Under the pieces are notes generated by a model. That model had not been told where the DNA came from, searched no databases, and saw only the letters and a list, made by a program, of their open reading frames with translations. Shown here one piece after another: positions 1 to 13,949 of a DNA stretch of 64,000 bases (position 1 is the first letter of the stretch; every line of letters starts with the position of its first letter). Both the position numbers and the translations under genes were made by a program. The stretch covers positions 116,470,501 to 116,534,500 of the forward strand of contig NC_092520.1 of NCBI RefSeq assembly GCF_037038585.1. The letters run 5' to 3'. Source of the DNA: Patagioenas fasciata. Lineage: Eukaryota > Chordata > Aves > Columbiformes > Columbidae.

Positions 1-699
1 GTGTTTCCTAAACATTACCGATCGATGCACTAGTATTCTAATAAACTCAATTTGCCACTGTGGACTAGGTTGCCTTTTGCTGAAAATAAGCACTTGAAAA
101 TACTAGCTTCCAAAGCAGTTGAACTCCTGAGGTTCAAACTTGCTCAGTCACAGAAACCGACCTGTAATCAAACATTAATCTATCTGGACTGGTTATCTTT
201 GTGGATGTAAATGTTCCCTAGGTCATATTTTACCTTAGTGTCTCATGGTAAACATTAAGTATATCTGAAATTACTTCTTTCCCTCTACTTCCAAAAAAAA
301 CTGTCCTTCTAGAAAACCATTAAGCATTTCATTGTGTGTTTGGAAAGGAGTTGGAAATAGAAGCAATAATTAAAAATTCCAAACCTGGAATTTTCATGGT
401 GTTCTTCCAGAACTTTAGTTCTGCAGTACATGACATTTTCTGTTGCTGTGAAAGGCTTTCTAATCCTCTCTGACCTTCCTACTTCAATTGCTTTTTCCTC
501 GCTCTTCTAAAAAAAACTCTATGGCTGTGGTGTCTTCCTTCCTGTTCTTTGGACTTCTTCATTTTCCAGGAGCTTCTTTCCCAACACTCCTTTCAATGTA
601 GATGAAAATGTCAGTACCTGGACTGAGGATCATTAAGATACAAGTAAAATGTTTAAGGCGTAGTTTTATCATCTGATTTGCCACATTGCTACAACACTT
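1..699. other. Unannotated AT-rich flank
   Basis: No gene, RNA or repeat is recognised. The sequence is AT-rich with frequent stops in all frames and ends where CR1-like sequence begins, near 700. Confidence 0.6.
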
Positions 700-826
700 C
701 ATGCATTATGGTGCAGAGAGGAGCAACCAGCTTGTGCAGCGGGTGTGGTAGCTTGTGCAACGGGGTGCAGAGAGCACTTGTTGCTTGTCATTCCCTCCAA
801 CTTATTGCCAGCGTCCCAGACTGCTG

Positions 827-1872
827 ATGACCATGATCGCCTCCAGAAGGAGAGCTTGTCTCAAGAAGACTGTGGCAACGCAGACTGAGGTTCTGTCCCA
901 AATGGTGGCTGTTCAGGTCTCCGGCTGCAGGGAGGGCCAGAGCCTGCTGCTGCCGGAGGAGGGAGGCCAGCACTCTACTTGTGTGAGGTGTGAGCAGGTG
1001 CAAGATCTGCTCAACATGGTTGTGAAACTTAAGGAGGAGGTTGAGACGCTGAGGCCCATCAGGGAGTGCGAAAGGGAGATTGACTGGTGGAGTAACTGAC
1101 GTGCCAGTCGGAAAGGCCCCAGGGAGGTACCCCCGAAAAGGAGATGGACCTCCTGCCCTCTCAGACAGAGGCAGAGGTCCTGAGACAGCCCCACCCTTGT
1201 CGCTGTCAGACAGAGGTAGGGGACCTAAAAGACGACGAGGGTTGGAAGCGTATTCCAGTTCGGCATCATGGGTAGCCCCCCTGCCTGCCTGCTTTGCCTC
1301 CCCAGGTGCCCCTCCGTAATAGGTTTGAGGCCCTGGATCTTGAAGAATAGGTAGGTGAGGAGCTGGTGCCAAGCCTGCTTACAAGATCACATAGGAAGAG
1401 ACGGTTGACTACACAACTTAAGACTGCCTCTGATAAGAAAGAAAGAAGGGTGATTGTAATAGGAAATTCCCTTCTGAAAGTAACAGAGGGCCCAATATGC
1501 AGGGTTGACCCTCATCTTAGGGAAGTCTGTAGTCTACCTGGAGCCCGGATCAAGGATATTGCTAGAGAGCTCCCCAGACTGGTGCACCTGACAGACTACT
1601 ACCCGCTGCTGGTCTTCCAGACAGATGGGGAGGAAGCTGCTTCCTGTAGTCTGAGGGGAATGAAGAACGATTTCAAGTTCTTGGGAAGGATGGTGAAAGA
1701 CTCAGGGGCTCAAGTGATCTTCTCTTCACTCCTTCCCTCTTCAAGTGACGATGTGGGGTGGAATGGGAAAATTCAATCTCTAAATGGTTGGCTCCAAGAC
1801 TGGTGCTACAGGCAGGGCTTTGGTTTTTTTGATAATGACTGGTTTTATAAGACTCCAGTCCGGACAGTGTAA
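827..1872 (+). pseudogene. CR1 ORF1 remnant (coiled-coil plus esterase-like)
   Basis: ORF1 of CR1 encodes an RNA-binding/esterase-type accessory protein. I place the start at the ATG at 827, which is in frame with a segment running to the stop at 1097-1099. That segment has a C-x-R-C-E-Q-V cysteine motif followed by leucine- and glutamate-rich sequence, probably a coiled coil. The reading then changes frame near 1100 and meets stops near 1270 and 1348. It resumes as a clean segment at about 1366-1872. This segment resembles the SGNH/GDSL hydrolase domain of CR1 ORF1: a hydrophobic strand ends in G-N-S-L near 1461, where the family usually has G-D-S-L, and an aromatic G-F-x-F-F-D motif lies near the end. 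The frameshifts and stops make it a pseudogene. Confidence 0.75.
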
Positions 1873-1992
1873 CGCAGGAAAGGCTTATTTCGCAGAAGCA
1901 AAAGGATGCTGGGGCAGGAATTAGCTGGGCTCATTTGGAGAACTTTAAACTAGGCTCGAAGGGGCGATGGGGTTGTAGCTGGGCTTGTCCCA

Positions 1993-4823
1993 GTGGGGCA
2001 GCGTTCTAAAACGGATGACGACCGGGTAGCCTCCTGTGCCCTTAGGGAGAAACTGGTGTGCTCTGCTCGCTCCCTGAAATGCCTGTACACCAATGCACGC
2101 AGCATGGGGAATAAGCAGGAGGAGTTAGAATCCTCTGTTCGGTCGGGAGATTATGATCTGGTGGCAATTACAGAAACGTGGTGGGACAGTTCACATGACT
2201 GGAATGTGGTCATGGATGGCTACGCCTTTTTCAGGAAAGACAGGCCAGCCAGGCATGGTGGTGGAGTTGCTCTCTATGTGAGAGAGCAACTGCAATGTAC
2301 TAGATTCTGCCCAGGAGCGGATGAGGAACGAGTTGAGAGTGTATGCATCAGGATGAAGAGACAGGCTGGCAGGGGTGATACGGTTGTAGGTGTCTATTAT
2401 AGGCCACCAGATCAGACTGAGGAAGTTGATGAGACCTTCTATGCACAGCTGAGAGTGGCCTCGCAGTCACAGGCCCTGGTTGTTGTGGGTGATTTTAACT
2501 TCCCTGATGTTTGCTTGAAGGACCATTCAGCCAGCCAGCCACAGTCCAGGAGGTTCCTCCAGTGCATTGATGATAACTTCCTCATGCAGATGGTGGAGGA
2601 GCCGACTAGGAGAGGTGCACTGCTGGATCTCATCCTCACTAACAAAGAGGGTCTGGTCGAAGCAGTAAAGGTTGAAGGCTGCCTGGGTTGCAGTGACCAC
2701 GAGATGGTGGAGTTGAGCATCTTGTGTGACAGGAACAGAACAGCAAGTAGAATTGCAATCCTGGACTTTAGCAGGGCTAACTTCGGCCTTTTCAAGCAAT
2801 TGCTGGGGGAAATCCCATGGGCAAGACTGCTTGAAGGAAAAGGGGCCCAAGAGAGCTGGATTGCATTCAGAGATTGCTTCTTCCATGCTCAGGATCAGAG
2901 TATCCCCACACGTAGGAAGTCGAGGAAGGGAGCCAGGAGGCCCGTATGGTTGACTAGGGATCTGTTGGGTATGCTCAAGCAGAAAAGGAGAGTTTGCAGG
3001 TCATGGAATTGGGGGCTGGTCACTTGGGAGGAATATAAGGCTGCTGTTAGAGGATGTAGGAAGGCAGCTAGGATAGCCAAGGCCTCCTTAGAATTACAGC
3101 TGGCGAGAGGGGTCAAGGACAGCAAGAAGAACTTTTTCAAATACATAGCAGATAAAACTAATACCAGAGGCAATGTAGGCCCACTGATGAATGAGGTGGG
3201 TGCCCTGATGGCAGAAGACACAGAGAAGGCAGAATTGCTGAATGCCTTCTTTGTCTCTGTCTACTCTGCTGGAGGCTGTCCTGGGGAGCCCTGTACCCCT
3301 GAGACCCCGGATGAAGCCAGGTCAATGAAGGAGTTTGCTTTAGTCAATGAGGACTGGGTTAGGGAGCAATTAAGTAGTCTGGACATCCATAAATCCATGG
3401 GTCCAGATGGGATGCATCCCCGGGTGCTGAGGAAGCTGGCTGAAGTCATTGCTAGACCGCTCTCCATCATTTTTGCCAAGTCTTGTGAAACGGGAGAGGT
3501 GCCCGAGGATTGAAGGAAAGCAAATGTCACTCCAGTCTTCAAAAAGGGCAAGAAGGAGGACCCTGGTAATAGACCCGTCAACCTCACCTCTGTCCCTGGG
3601 AAAGTAATGGAACAGCTTATCCTTGGTGTCATCTCAAGGCATATCAGGGATAAGAGGGTCATTAGAGGCAGTCAGCATGGCTTTAGCAAGGGTAAGTCAT
3701 GCTTGACCAACCTCATAGCCTTTTATGAGAATGTAACAAGGTGGATGGATGATGGCAGGGCGGTGGATGTGGTCTACCTTGACTTCAGTAAAGCCTTTGA
3801 CACAGTCCCTCACAGCATCCTCACAGCTAAATTGAGGAGGTGTGGTCTAGACAATTGAGTAGTGAGGTGGGTTGCAAACTGGCTTAAAGAGAGAAGCCAG
3901 AGAGTGGTGGTCAATGGTGCGGAGTCCAGTTGGAGGCCAGTATCTAGTACTGGGGCCAATATTATTCAATATATTCATTAATAATTTGGATGAGGGAATT
4001 GAGTGTACTATCAGCAGGTTTGCTGATGACACTAAGCTGGGAGGAGTGGCTGACACGCCAGAAGGCTGTGCTGCCATCCAGCAGGACCTGGACAGGCTGG
4101 AGAGTTGGGCGGGGAATAACCTGATGAAATTTAACAAGGGAAAGTGTAGAGTCCTGCATCTGGGCAGGAACAATCCCAAGTTCCAGTATAGGTTGGGAAA
4201 TTACATATTAGAGAGCAGTGTAGGGGAAAGGGACCTGGGGGTCCTGGTGGACAGCAGGATGACCAATGAGCCAGCACTGTGCCCTTGTGGCCAGGAAGGC
4301 CAATGGCATCCTTGGGTGTATTACAAGGGAGGTGGTTAGTAGATCGAGAGAGGTCCTCCTTCCCCTTTACTCTGCCCTATTGAGATCCCATCTGGAATAT
4401 TGTGTCCAGTTCTGGGCCCCTCAGTTCAAGAAGGACAGGGAACTGCTGGAGAGGGTCCAGCATAGGGCAACAAAGATGATTAAGGGAGTAGAGCACCTCC
4501 CTTATGAAAAAAGGCTGAGGGAGTTGGTTCTCTTTAGTTTGGAGAAGAGGAGACTGAGGGGTGATCTTATTAATGTTTATAAATATATAAAGGGTGAGTG
4601 CCATGAGAATGGAACCAGGCTCTTCTCAGTGGCAAACAATGATAGGACAAGGAGTAATGGGATCAAGCTGGAACACAAGAGGTTCCACTTAAATTTGAGA
4701 AAAAACTTCTTCTCAGTGAGGGTTACAGAGCACTGGAACAGGCTGCCCAGGGAGGTTGTGGAGTCTCCTTCCCTGGAGACATTCAAAGCCCGCCTGGACA
4801 CATTCCTGTGTGACCTCATCTAG
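1993..4823 (+). pseudogene. CR1 ORF2 remnant (endonuclease-reverse transcriptase)
   Basis: ORF2 performs target-primed reverse transcription. The first 506 codons are open. Numbered from 1993, the apurinic-type endonuclease motifs are visible: T-N-A-R-S at 33-37, T-E-T-W-W-D at 60-65, G-D-F-N at 166-169 and S-D-H at 234-236. A linker leads into the reverse transcriptase (RT). The frame is cut by TGA at 3511-3513 where a tryptophan is expected, and by TGA at 3856-3858. A deletion near 3943-3950 removes the conserved G-V-P-Q-G-S stretch that the copy at 17.0 kb retains. A further frame change lies between about 4266 and 4340. The RT catalytic F-A-D-D motif survives near 4020. The C-terminal part reads open to 4823. 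The GTG at 1993 is only the ORF edge; no convincing ATG start is seen. Confidence 0.88.
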
Positions 4824-4906
4824 GCATTCCTGCTCCACCAGGGGGATTGGACTAGATTATCTCTTGAGGTCCCTTCCAATCCCAAACATACTGTGATACT
4901 GTGATT

Positions 4907-5494
4907 ATATTTCATAAGAAAAAATAATTGTAAAATTCTCATATTCTCGGTGTGGTCATTGAGCTTATATTCCTGTGTTACTGTTTTCACTTCTTAGAGA
5001 CCATTCATCACCCATAAACAGTATATATGACAGATGTATTGTTTAGAATACATATTCCAGATGCCTCTTTTGTCAGTTTTGAATGTCTGCTCTACACAAG
5101 CTTCTTAAAGAATTCTTTAAACTACTTGGCTGGAATGTAAAATCTCAATTTCTCAAAAGAGCATATTCTACAGTTTCAGAATTGTTGATCTCATTATTTT
5201 GAAGCATAATATTCTTGGTGATATATCAATACACATCATGTACAATTCCTTGAATTTCTAAAACAAAAATATCTGTACAGCCCCAAATTCCAGCTAATCG
5301 TGTATTACAAAATACGTGTACAGTCCCTGTCTTCTAGTTGATTCATTTTCTTTTATCATGTGTCTGCAGTTTTCTAGTATACTCTGTCATCTGTAGACCT
5401 TTTAAAGGTTTTTACAATGTTTTTCTTTAGGACACAGATATACAATGCTACACAGATGCTTAAAGAAAATCCTTCTGTAAAAGCATCTATCATT
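4907..5494. other. Unannotated interval between CR1 copies
   Basis: AT-rich sequence with no recognisable gene or repeat. Confidence 0.5.
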
Positions 5495-5828
5495 GCAGCC
5501 TTTCAGTACTTAAAAGGGGCTTATAAGATGGGGACAGACTTTTTAGCATGGCCTGTTGCAATATGACAAGGGGCAATGGTTTTAAAATAAAAGAGCAGAG
5601 ATTCAGGCTAGATGTGAGGAAGAAATTTTTTACAACGAGGGTGGTGAAACTCTGCGTAGAGGGGTGGTAGATGCCCCATCCCTGGAAACAAACATTCAAG
5701 GCCAGGCTGGATGGGGCTCGGAACAACCTGATCTAGTTGAAAATGTCCCGGCTCGTTGCAGGGGGATTGGACTGGATGACCTTTGAAGGACCTTTCCAAC
5801 CCAAACTATTCTATGATTCTATGATTGT
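5495..5828 (+). mobile_element. CR1 3'-end fragment
   Basis: A 5'-truncated CR1 copy that keeps only the end of ORF2 and the 3' UTR. It contains the conserved GGATTGGACTGGATGACC-type block near 5763-5782 and ends with ATTCTATG repeats at about 5809-5826. It carries several frame breaks and differs from the 4.9-kb copy, so it is an independent, older insertion. Confidence 0.85.
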
Positions 5829-8800
5829 CAAGGATTTCATGTGTAGGCAGAGCAGGAGCAGATGATGTATACACTATTTATCTATTTATTTTCTGCCAAG
5901 CCAGAAAGTTTTTCAGGCTTTTGCCTGCCAATAAAAATCCAACTGTGCCTGTATGCTCCCAATTAGTGGGAAAGGTCACAATCTGTCAGAATTAAGAAAA
6001 CTTTTTGACTTTGTGGATTTTTATGAAGATGACAACAAATATAAGCAGCTTGTTTTGTTTTTCATTTGACATGGCAATCATCAGCTACCAGTGACAACAG
6101 ATTCTTTCATAAACTGCAATGCCTCAGCCATTGTATAACATCATTCAACAATCAGGATAAGCTAACAAAGATCTTGCACATCAACATGACAACTTCCCAG
6201 AATAAAACCCACATGCTATAAAGGAAGTAAGTTGCCATCAAGAACTGCTTCACTGGTCAAGAGCAGACGTCTTTTATTCTGAACTCTAGTGTCAAAATTC
6301 CTCTCCATTCCCTGCCATGTGGTGGTGCTTCCATCAGACCATCAAGATGTGGAACTGAAAAATATGGCTGATCATTAGTAACCTCACTTTTTTCCTTAAA
6401 GCAAAAGTATCTTCCTGGACAACCTGAGAGGTTTTTTTGTTGTTGTTGTTTGGTTTTTTTTGTTTGTTTTTTTGGTTTTTTTTTGTGTGGTTCCTGGAGT
6501 AAGGCCAATGGTATAACCATGAATAATACCGGGAACATTTCCAAAGAAGTCAGTACATCCCTGTAATGTACAATTCTTGGCTTTTAACAATATTTCTAAA
6601 GAATCTATATGAGACACCATCTCAAATTTACCTTTAAATGAGTAGACAGCACTTAAACAGTTTCCCTGACTGGGAAATTCTTGATTACATCAACATTCAA
6701 AATGATTTGTTGAGATATCTACAGGAATAGACACCTTAAAAATATACTAAATATTAAATAAAAAGAGAAGTGAAGAATGGAATTGGTTTCTTTGAGTGGA
6801 ATTTGGAGAGAACATAATGAGGGGTACAGTTACCTACCTCGATTAATGAAGCATTTAACAAAAGACACAGTATACTATTCGGGTAATCATGGACACAGTC
6901 CAGCTTTCATCCATAAACTGTGAGACATTGCTTAAATATAAGGTTTGCAAATACTCAGGAATCTATTTTTGCATAAATGTTTCTAAGCAATGGAAAACCT
7001 TGCATATCAACAATCAGCAAAACATCAGTCACTGGAAGGAGTATTAGTACTTAGAGAAATTTCTCTTAAAATGACTGAGAAATATAAAACTCAGGATTGA
7101 GCATATGCTAGCTGCTTCAATAAGGTCTTAAACTCATTCAGAGTGCACAGCACAGCTGTTCACTATTATGAAACCAACATTGTCTTGTACATGATAGTGA
7201 ATAAGAATGGCGAATGATTTATTAAGAAAATACATAATGTTTATAGGGAATCAGGAGGTGTAATGAACATTTATCTTAACACACTCCTTGAGTGCTAATG
7301 TTTTACTAAGTGTATTCTTAAATCAGTAGTTGAATTTAACAGCACTACTGATAGCAAGAAGGCTGGGAGTATCTGGCAGGTGGAAGCATTTTTGGAATGA
7401 TAACTGCAAGTAGTCTGTGATATTCGCTTTTACAGAGACAGTCAGTGAATCTCCAACATGGATGAAGTCAGTTGTGAAACCACAGAAACAACCATCTTAG
7501 ACGAAACAGGAACTATGCAGATCCAGCTCAAGGATTTTCAGCAGCACAGGCAAAACTGAAATTTGCCTTCCCATAGTGTAAACTGTGCACTTTACACAAA
7601 AGAAAAGCAGGGTCTGACAAAGCATCTTGGCTGGAAGGGGGATGACAGAATCATGAAGGCCCATCTGAACTTCTGAGGCTGTCTTAAAGGAATGGTAGAA
7701 GCAGTAATGGAGAATGAAGTTTGTGTAAATCCATGTCCCCCAAGCAGTTCCCTCAGCAATAACGAGACAGGCCCTGGCAGAGATTAAGAAATCAGCAGTG
7801 CCGTGGTGCAGAACACTGGCCCTAGGTAACTCCGCTTGTGCCTACATCCAACATGGACTTAAGTGGTCTTAATGGAGATGTTCTGTGGGCAGTATCCAGC
7901 TGTGACACACACAGAGACTCCGATATAAAGAGTACAATCCTACAAGGTTGAATCTGCAAAGAAGAACAATGTGAGAAGGATAATTCAACAGCTTCAACAT
8001 TTTATTTGAAGTGTCAACATCTGTTTAAGAGTCTGTGTAACAGATACAATTAAAGTACATTTCTGAAATGAAGACCCAGAGGTGCAGTCTGCCTAGGCCA
8101 CTTTTCACTCATTTAAATAAACTGCTAGTAGTACGAGGTCTTCTAAAACCAGCTACTCCAATGCTGATTGTTGAAGAATGTCACAAATTATAGGATTTTT
8201 AAGGGTTGATAATTTACCAATGAAAACCTCACCGTAGAATTATTTTGCAAATGTGTCAAATAAATCTACACTTTGACCTAAGTCCATATTTTTTAGTTTG
8301 TTTGACCTTTATTAAGTAGTTTGGTCTCACATCACAAGATAAAGGTGATGAGTTAGGCTGTCATTTTGCCAAACAGAAGAGTAAGAAAGAAATCAGATGT
8401 AAAGCTGTTCAAGTGTTAGAGGTTCTAAAGTGTTTTTTGCCATTCATTTAGCTCATAACAAACATTTTAATGTAGTTTGACATGACCTATACGTTTGTTC
8501 TTTGCTAACTCTGAACGCATTAACACAGTCTGTTTGCAAGGTTGAATGTCTTCCAATAACGTATTTCTTATGCTGAAGTAGAAATTATTTATCTTAATCT
8601 TAATTTGTTTTTGTTTACTTATGCCTTGTTTTCTCATACATAAAGACCAATAATATACACCAGGAATGTCAGAACATGAAATAGATGAGGCCATATTACA
8701 ATATGTCTTCCCTTTAAACCAAAAAGATCAGAAAGCAAAGTAATTCTTTCAAAATCTCAAATCAACTTTTAAATGGAATTTTGGCTTTCAGTTTTATGCA

Positions 8801-11800
8801 TTTTACAATTTTACACATTCTTCCGTTCAAAAAACCCCAGCCCTTCCCTTGTCTTGTCCTTTCTGCTTTTCTTTTTGGCATATAATTTGCATGTGTCTGA
8901 ACAGATTTGTGAACATGATAGGCACATATGAAAAACAGGCAGTCAATGAAATGTGAATCTGAATATTATTAAGTAAAATAGGTGGACATTCATAGAACTA
9001 AAATACTGAAATTATATGAGTTGTTACATTTTAAAACTGTACAGTGATCTGCACATAGACTTTTGTATTTCCCATGTAGTATGCTAGGGATCACTTTTAA
9101 TCATCTGCTAATCTCTTCCCAGCAAATTAGATGAGTAAATCTAGTTTTATAAAAAAATCAGTAAGACCCTGTTTAATGCTGCCTAATCTGAGTGATTGTC
9201 CTGTAGCACTTTAAACAAAGGAACAGCTAACCTGTACTTCATAGAAGTGTGTACCCATAGACCCTCCATGGAGGAAAGAAAGCACTTCCAAAGGGTGGTT
9301 CAGACCTCAGGAAGACTGGGCTGATCTTCAGGAGTACTCAGTTTTTTGTCACAGTGAAAACTGAAATAACTGCGCTCAGATTTTAAGCACCTTTTGCTTA
9401 AATTGTGAGGGTGGGACAGGCCTAAGTCAATCAAAGACTTCAGATGTTGCCAGATCTCTTGATTAATAAGAGGTTATTAGTTTGGTTCAACCTGTCCAGG
9501 AAAATTAATATCATCTCCACAGTCTCCTTCCCCTGGGAAAACAGATAACTTGCAGGAAGTTTTTGTTTTATTTATTTCTCTGATCAGTTACCATTTAATT
9601 TTGGAGTGGCCAATCATTTTACTAAGATTAAGCAATATTTATTGTTTAAACAGTGGCATTAACATCAGAAAAACTATTTGTAGACTAAAGTCTTATTCAA
9701 TGTCAGGAAATATATCAAAATTCAGTACTTGCAAATGGATAAACTATACAAACTGAATTAATAATCCTATGTTGAGGGAATAATTATAAATAAATTCAAC
9801 TACGAACTTGAATTACATCAGAATGAATTCTGAATAACCATTTCAATCAATGGCCTCAGCCTGATGACATAAATATTGGAGTAAAAATTTGAGACCACTC
9901 TTTGGACTTTTCCAGGTGAATATAAATCTTTGACAAATGACTTTCCAATTACTTAAACTGCTTACCAGTTTAAATGGAATGACTATTTGATATCACAGAA
10001 ATTTAAAGGAATATTTTTGGGGAAATCTAGCAAAAGAATGCTCTCTCATCTAGTTTAATTAAGGGAAAACAAATTAAAGTTTTTAAAAAGCCTTTATTTA
10101 ATAATGGACCACTAATAAAAGATCTGCTTTGGGAATTTCATAGCTTGATATTCTTTCTCTGTGAAAGATTAGAGAAATATAGCAGAATGAATGCTTGATA
10201 CTATTATACAAGTCAGTATGTGAAATAAAATAGTGTCAAAAATAGATTAGAATAAATTATGTTTCTTTCGCAAAACAAATAGAGAAGCTATTGAAGAAAA
10301 TTTCAAATTAAACATTTTGCAGTCTTTATTTATGCTAAATGTAATATAAGTAATCTTGGCAAAACTCAATTTATTCATTTTCAATCAATTAGATGATTGA
10401 TTGCTAATTTGGAGTCTAATTTTTTTACTAAATGCTCTCACTTTAACTAAGCTAGACTTACATTTCTTTAGAATAAGATGTTAATTTCCACTGTATATTT
10501 AATCCTCATTCATGCATAGATTTTATGTTAAAAACAGATGTAACTGAAGATGTGATATACTTCCTATGTTTTCTATCACAGCCATTGTACAGAATTTAAA
10601 TGAATTGAATTAAGGAATTTCTATATGCTGTAAAATTTATTTTAAGTATAATCTTATGATTTCTAAATATATGCATTTCTTTTAATTGCAGTCAGTGCTA
10701 AATTTTCTCAAATGGAAATAATTATTGTCTTTCAGTGTATAAAAAAGCTCAGTCTGTTTTAATGTTTTGTTAAAGACATTTTTTTTTCTTTTCTCCTTTT
10801 TTACTTTATTTTCTTTTTTTGCCAATAAACAAAACAAACTTATAGAAAAGTACTTGGACATTAATATAAACTGGAGACTTTCAAATTCCTATGTTGTGAA
10901 AAGTTGTATTCTTGTTACATAAGGCAGTAACTGTGATAATTATACACAGAGTTAACAAGGTAGTCCCTATGAAAGGAATCACAACAATATAATAGCTATG
11001 GAGCTTGAAAATGGGAAATTCCTTCTATTGCTCCTACAGTGTCCTCAAAAATTCACAGAAGCTCACTGTTCATTAAAATGAAACTTAGGACAGTTCTTGA
11101 AATTACTTCAGATATGACAAAAACTTTCAGCAAAGAGGACATCTAATTGTAAGAACTAGTTTGTGGGAGGAAAATGAAAGCATGCAAAATGAAGATGGAG
11201 TACAATGCTTATCAGACCGATAGTATGTTTGATTACACTGCATCACAGCATAAGCACAATGGTATGGAAATTTTCCTTTCATGTTTCAGATGCATACTTC
11301 TCTTTTTTTTCCCCTCCATTTTAGAACTTCACCAAATAAAAGTGATGCTCAAGAGAGTGGGCAACTACACTACTTTTAGGTATACAGTACGATGTCCCTA
11401 TAGAATCTTAAATTTTAGCCAGTGAGTTCACTTGAAGAAATCGTATGAACCTTAACAGAAAAGGGCCGAGATGATAAACTGCTTCAAATCTAGTACTTAC
11501 TTCATGTGTTCATTCTTTTTTTTCAGCCCAAGGTAGATGCTCACAGAAATATAAACAGGAAGAAAAAAATGCTGGTCTTAAATGTCTTCTTCTGAGATAA
11601 AAATTTCACTGCAACACTTCATAACATTTTGGAGCTGTCAAAAACCAAAAGAATTTAATTTTAAAAACTCATTGAATGTATATTAATATTTATTTCAATC
11701 ACAGTTGTCCAGATTTACATTAAGAACTTCAGTTTCTTCATGGCACTTGGATGTTGATTTTCCAAAATATTGAGCATTAAAAGTCACTGAAGCTGTGACT

Positions 11801-13697
11801 CTGCAACATTCAGAATAAGTGATACCAGACATCTGCAAAACTAGATAAATAAGTAAATACTATTTCCATGTCCTACAAACTCACATGTAATTTCCATAAT
11901 TTATTTGATGTTTGTTCTCTACTCACCTATGGCACATCTTCTCCAGGAAAGCAGGATAACAAAAAGTTAATTCTGAAAACACTGAAAAAAATAAAAACAA
12001 TTGTTTATGTATCTCCAGTTTAGAGCACATACAAAGTTATGTAAACATATATCAGACTGATACTGACAAATTACCAACGTCATTCTCATCAATGCCCCTG
12101 ACTCACTTCATTACTCAAGAAGGATGGCCTAAATCCAAGCCTAATCTCTGGTTTGAAAATCTGCATTCCTTCTTGACAAAGGATCAGATTTCCTTCCCAG
12201 CCTGTCACCTTGTGTTGCAATCCCCACGTAACGTATCAAGGAAGTACGAAATAGTTTAAAAGTTAACCACAAGAGAAAATAAATTGTGTCACCTAAATAT
12301 CTTCTGAACATCTGAAAAGAGGATCTTACAACACCTGCAGTATCACATAAGCAATTTGCAACCCTTTGTTCAGCCATTAAATGATATATTATGGCTAAGC
12401 TCTAGATGCCTCCAAGAAAGTTGTGGAGGACTGTTGAATTATTTCATAAAATGTGGACTGAGCTGTAAAATAGCAAGAACACATATGGGAAAATGAATGT
12501 TAATAGTGGGAATCTTGGTCAATATACAGGAAGTCCGAAAATTGAGCAATACAATTTTTGCCAGGTAATGCAGTGGAGATTTTGAGGAGATATGATTGTT
12601 TTTACTGCCCTGTCTGCAGTCTCACATTAACCATTTAAGTATGGTGAATGACTCAACTCTCCAGGTATTCCTCTAAGACATGGTAACGAAGTTTTCATTG
12701 CAACACTCCATCTGGAAATATCCACAGCATGGAAGACTCCCCAGTTTAAATATCATACTATTCCATTCTACAAAGAATTGAACAATAAGGATTTCTTTTG
12801 TGAAAAAGATGATTATTAAATTGTTGTTTCAGTGCCAGCATTTCAAACACAGATACTTATTTGTCTCCTATAAGCGTTAATATTGAAGGCATCTGCGTTA
12901 TCTCAGAGTTAGAGTCAATAACTTAAAGAATACTGCAATGTAATGTCCTGGGCTTATAAACAGAAACAATTATTAACCCTGATATACACTTCTGCAACAA
13001 GTAATGTGCATGACTGATTAATGCCTACCAGATTTTTGATCACACAGCCTCTGACTTTTTTCAGCACCGGTCCTCTGTTCCTCAGATGTTATCCATTTTG
13101 ATAGATTAATACATCTCAAGAAAATACTCCTTCACTTTCTTTATGAAAGAAAATGGAAGTCAGACAAAAGACATTATAGCTATTGAATCTCAGGAGTCTG
13201 GCAGAAATTACACAGCTTCTTCTGAATACTAAGATCCCAGTACAAATAATACTTCCAGGTAATTCTGTTTGGAGTTCTGGGAGTGTCAGGTACTGAAAAT
13301 TGTAATTAATCTAGCTAATGTGGATGATTAAATGAAAATTTCTCTGGAGTGAATTCCAAACATCTATTAAGTCTCTGGAACAGTGGAGAAGATAATGATA
13401 GGATATTATATATATTTTATATTATATATATTCAGGTTTTCCTTGACACTTTTCCCAAATTACACTAAGACACCTGTGGGAATTTTTCTTTATGTTTTGA
13501 GAGGTCACTATGATTTATTTAGTATTTATGGTCACTCTTGCAGTGATGGAGACACAGTTCAGAAGTTCGTACATTTGTGGTGTAAAGTAACATCCACTTA
13601 CACAATGCTTGAAAAAAAAGTTGTTAACCTGAGCAATATTTCACTCAGTACAAGCACAAGACTGTAGAATGTTTTTTTCTTATCATTTTTTGGAAGA
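5829..13697. other. Long AT-rich interval without recognised genes
   Basis: Nearly 8 kb with no gene, tRNA, LTR or CR1 copy that I can support. Reading frames are short and scattered. The one distinctive stretch is T/G-rich low-complexity sequence near 6430-6487. Old, diverged repeats could be present and missed. Confidence 0.5.
6430..6487. repeat. T/G-rich low-complexity tract
   Basis: An impure run of TTG/TTTG units and T tracts, with almost no C on the plus strand. Confidence 0.8.
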
Positions 13698-13702
13698 ACT
13701 TC
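13698..13702. repeat. Target site duplication, left copy (ACTTC)
   Basis: A five-base direct repeat identical to 14515-14519, directly abutting the two ends of the solo LTR. Confidence 0.8.
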
Positions 13703-13949
13703 TGCCACGGAGGCACCCCAAAATCAGTTGTAGGCGACAACAAGGTCCAAAACAGACTTTTATTCTGTCCGGGAAACTCCAGCAAAATAACCAACTAGAA
13801 ACAGGGTTTATAAAATCAGTTAGCACTCCAGTAACATCAAATACAGGTTCAGATATCAGTTGAGGAAATTACTGGGGTACAGTAAATAAGAATAATGGAG
13901 ATCCACAGTATGTATACCCGCATTCACAAGAAACAACGCCAGAGCTGTC

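Larger units (their letters stand above)
700..4906 (+). mobile_element. CR1 LINE, nearly full length
   Basis: This is a chicken-repeat-1 non-LTR retrotransposon of about 4.2 kb. It shows the expected order: a short 5' leader, ORF1 with a coiled-coil/cysteine segment and an esterase-like segment, ORF2 with endonuclease and reverse transcriptase, and a short 3' UTR ending in tandem ACTGTGAT-type units around 4887-4906. Such short 3' repeats replace a poly(A) tail in CR1. Most genomic CR1 copies are heavily 5'-truncated, so a copy that retains ORF1 is uncommon. The left edge is approximate, because I set it by the start of leader-like sequence and not by a target duplication. Both reading frames are broken, so the copy is not autonomous. 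Confidence 0.9.

Noticed and set aside
788..1372. 194-codon minus-strand frame over CR1 ORF1
   Set aside because: It is a shadow of the CR1 ORF1 region with no independent motif.
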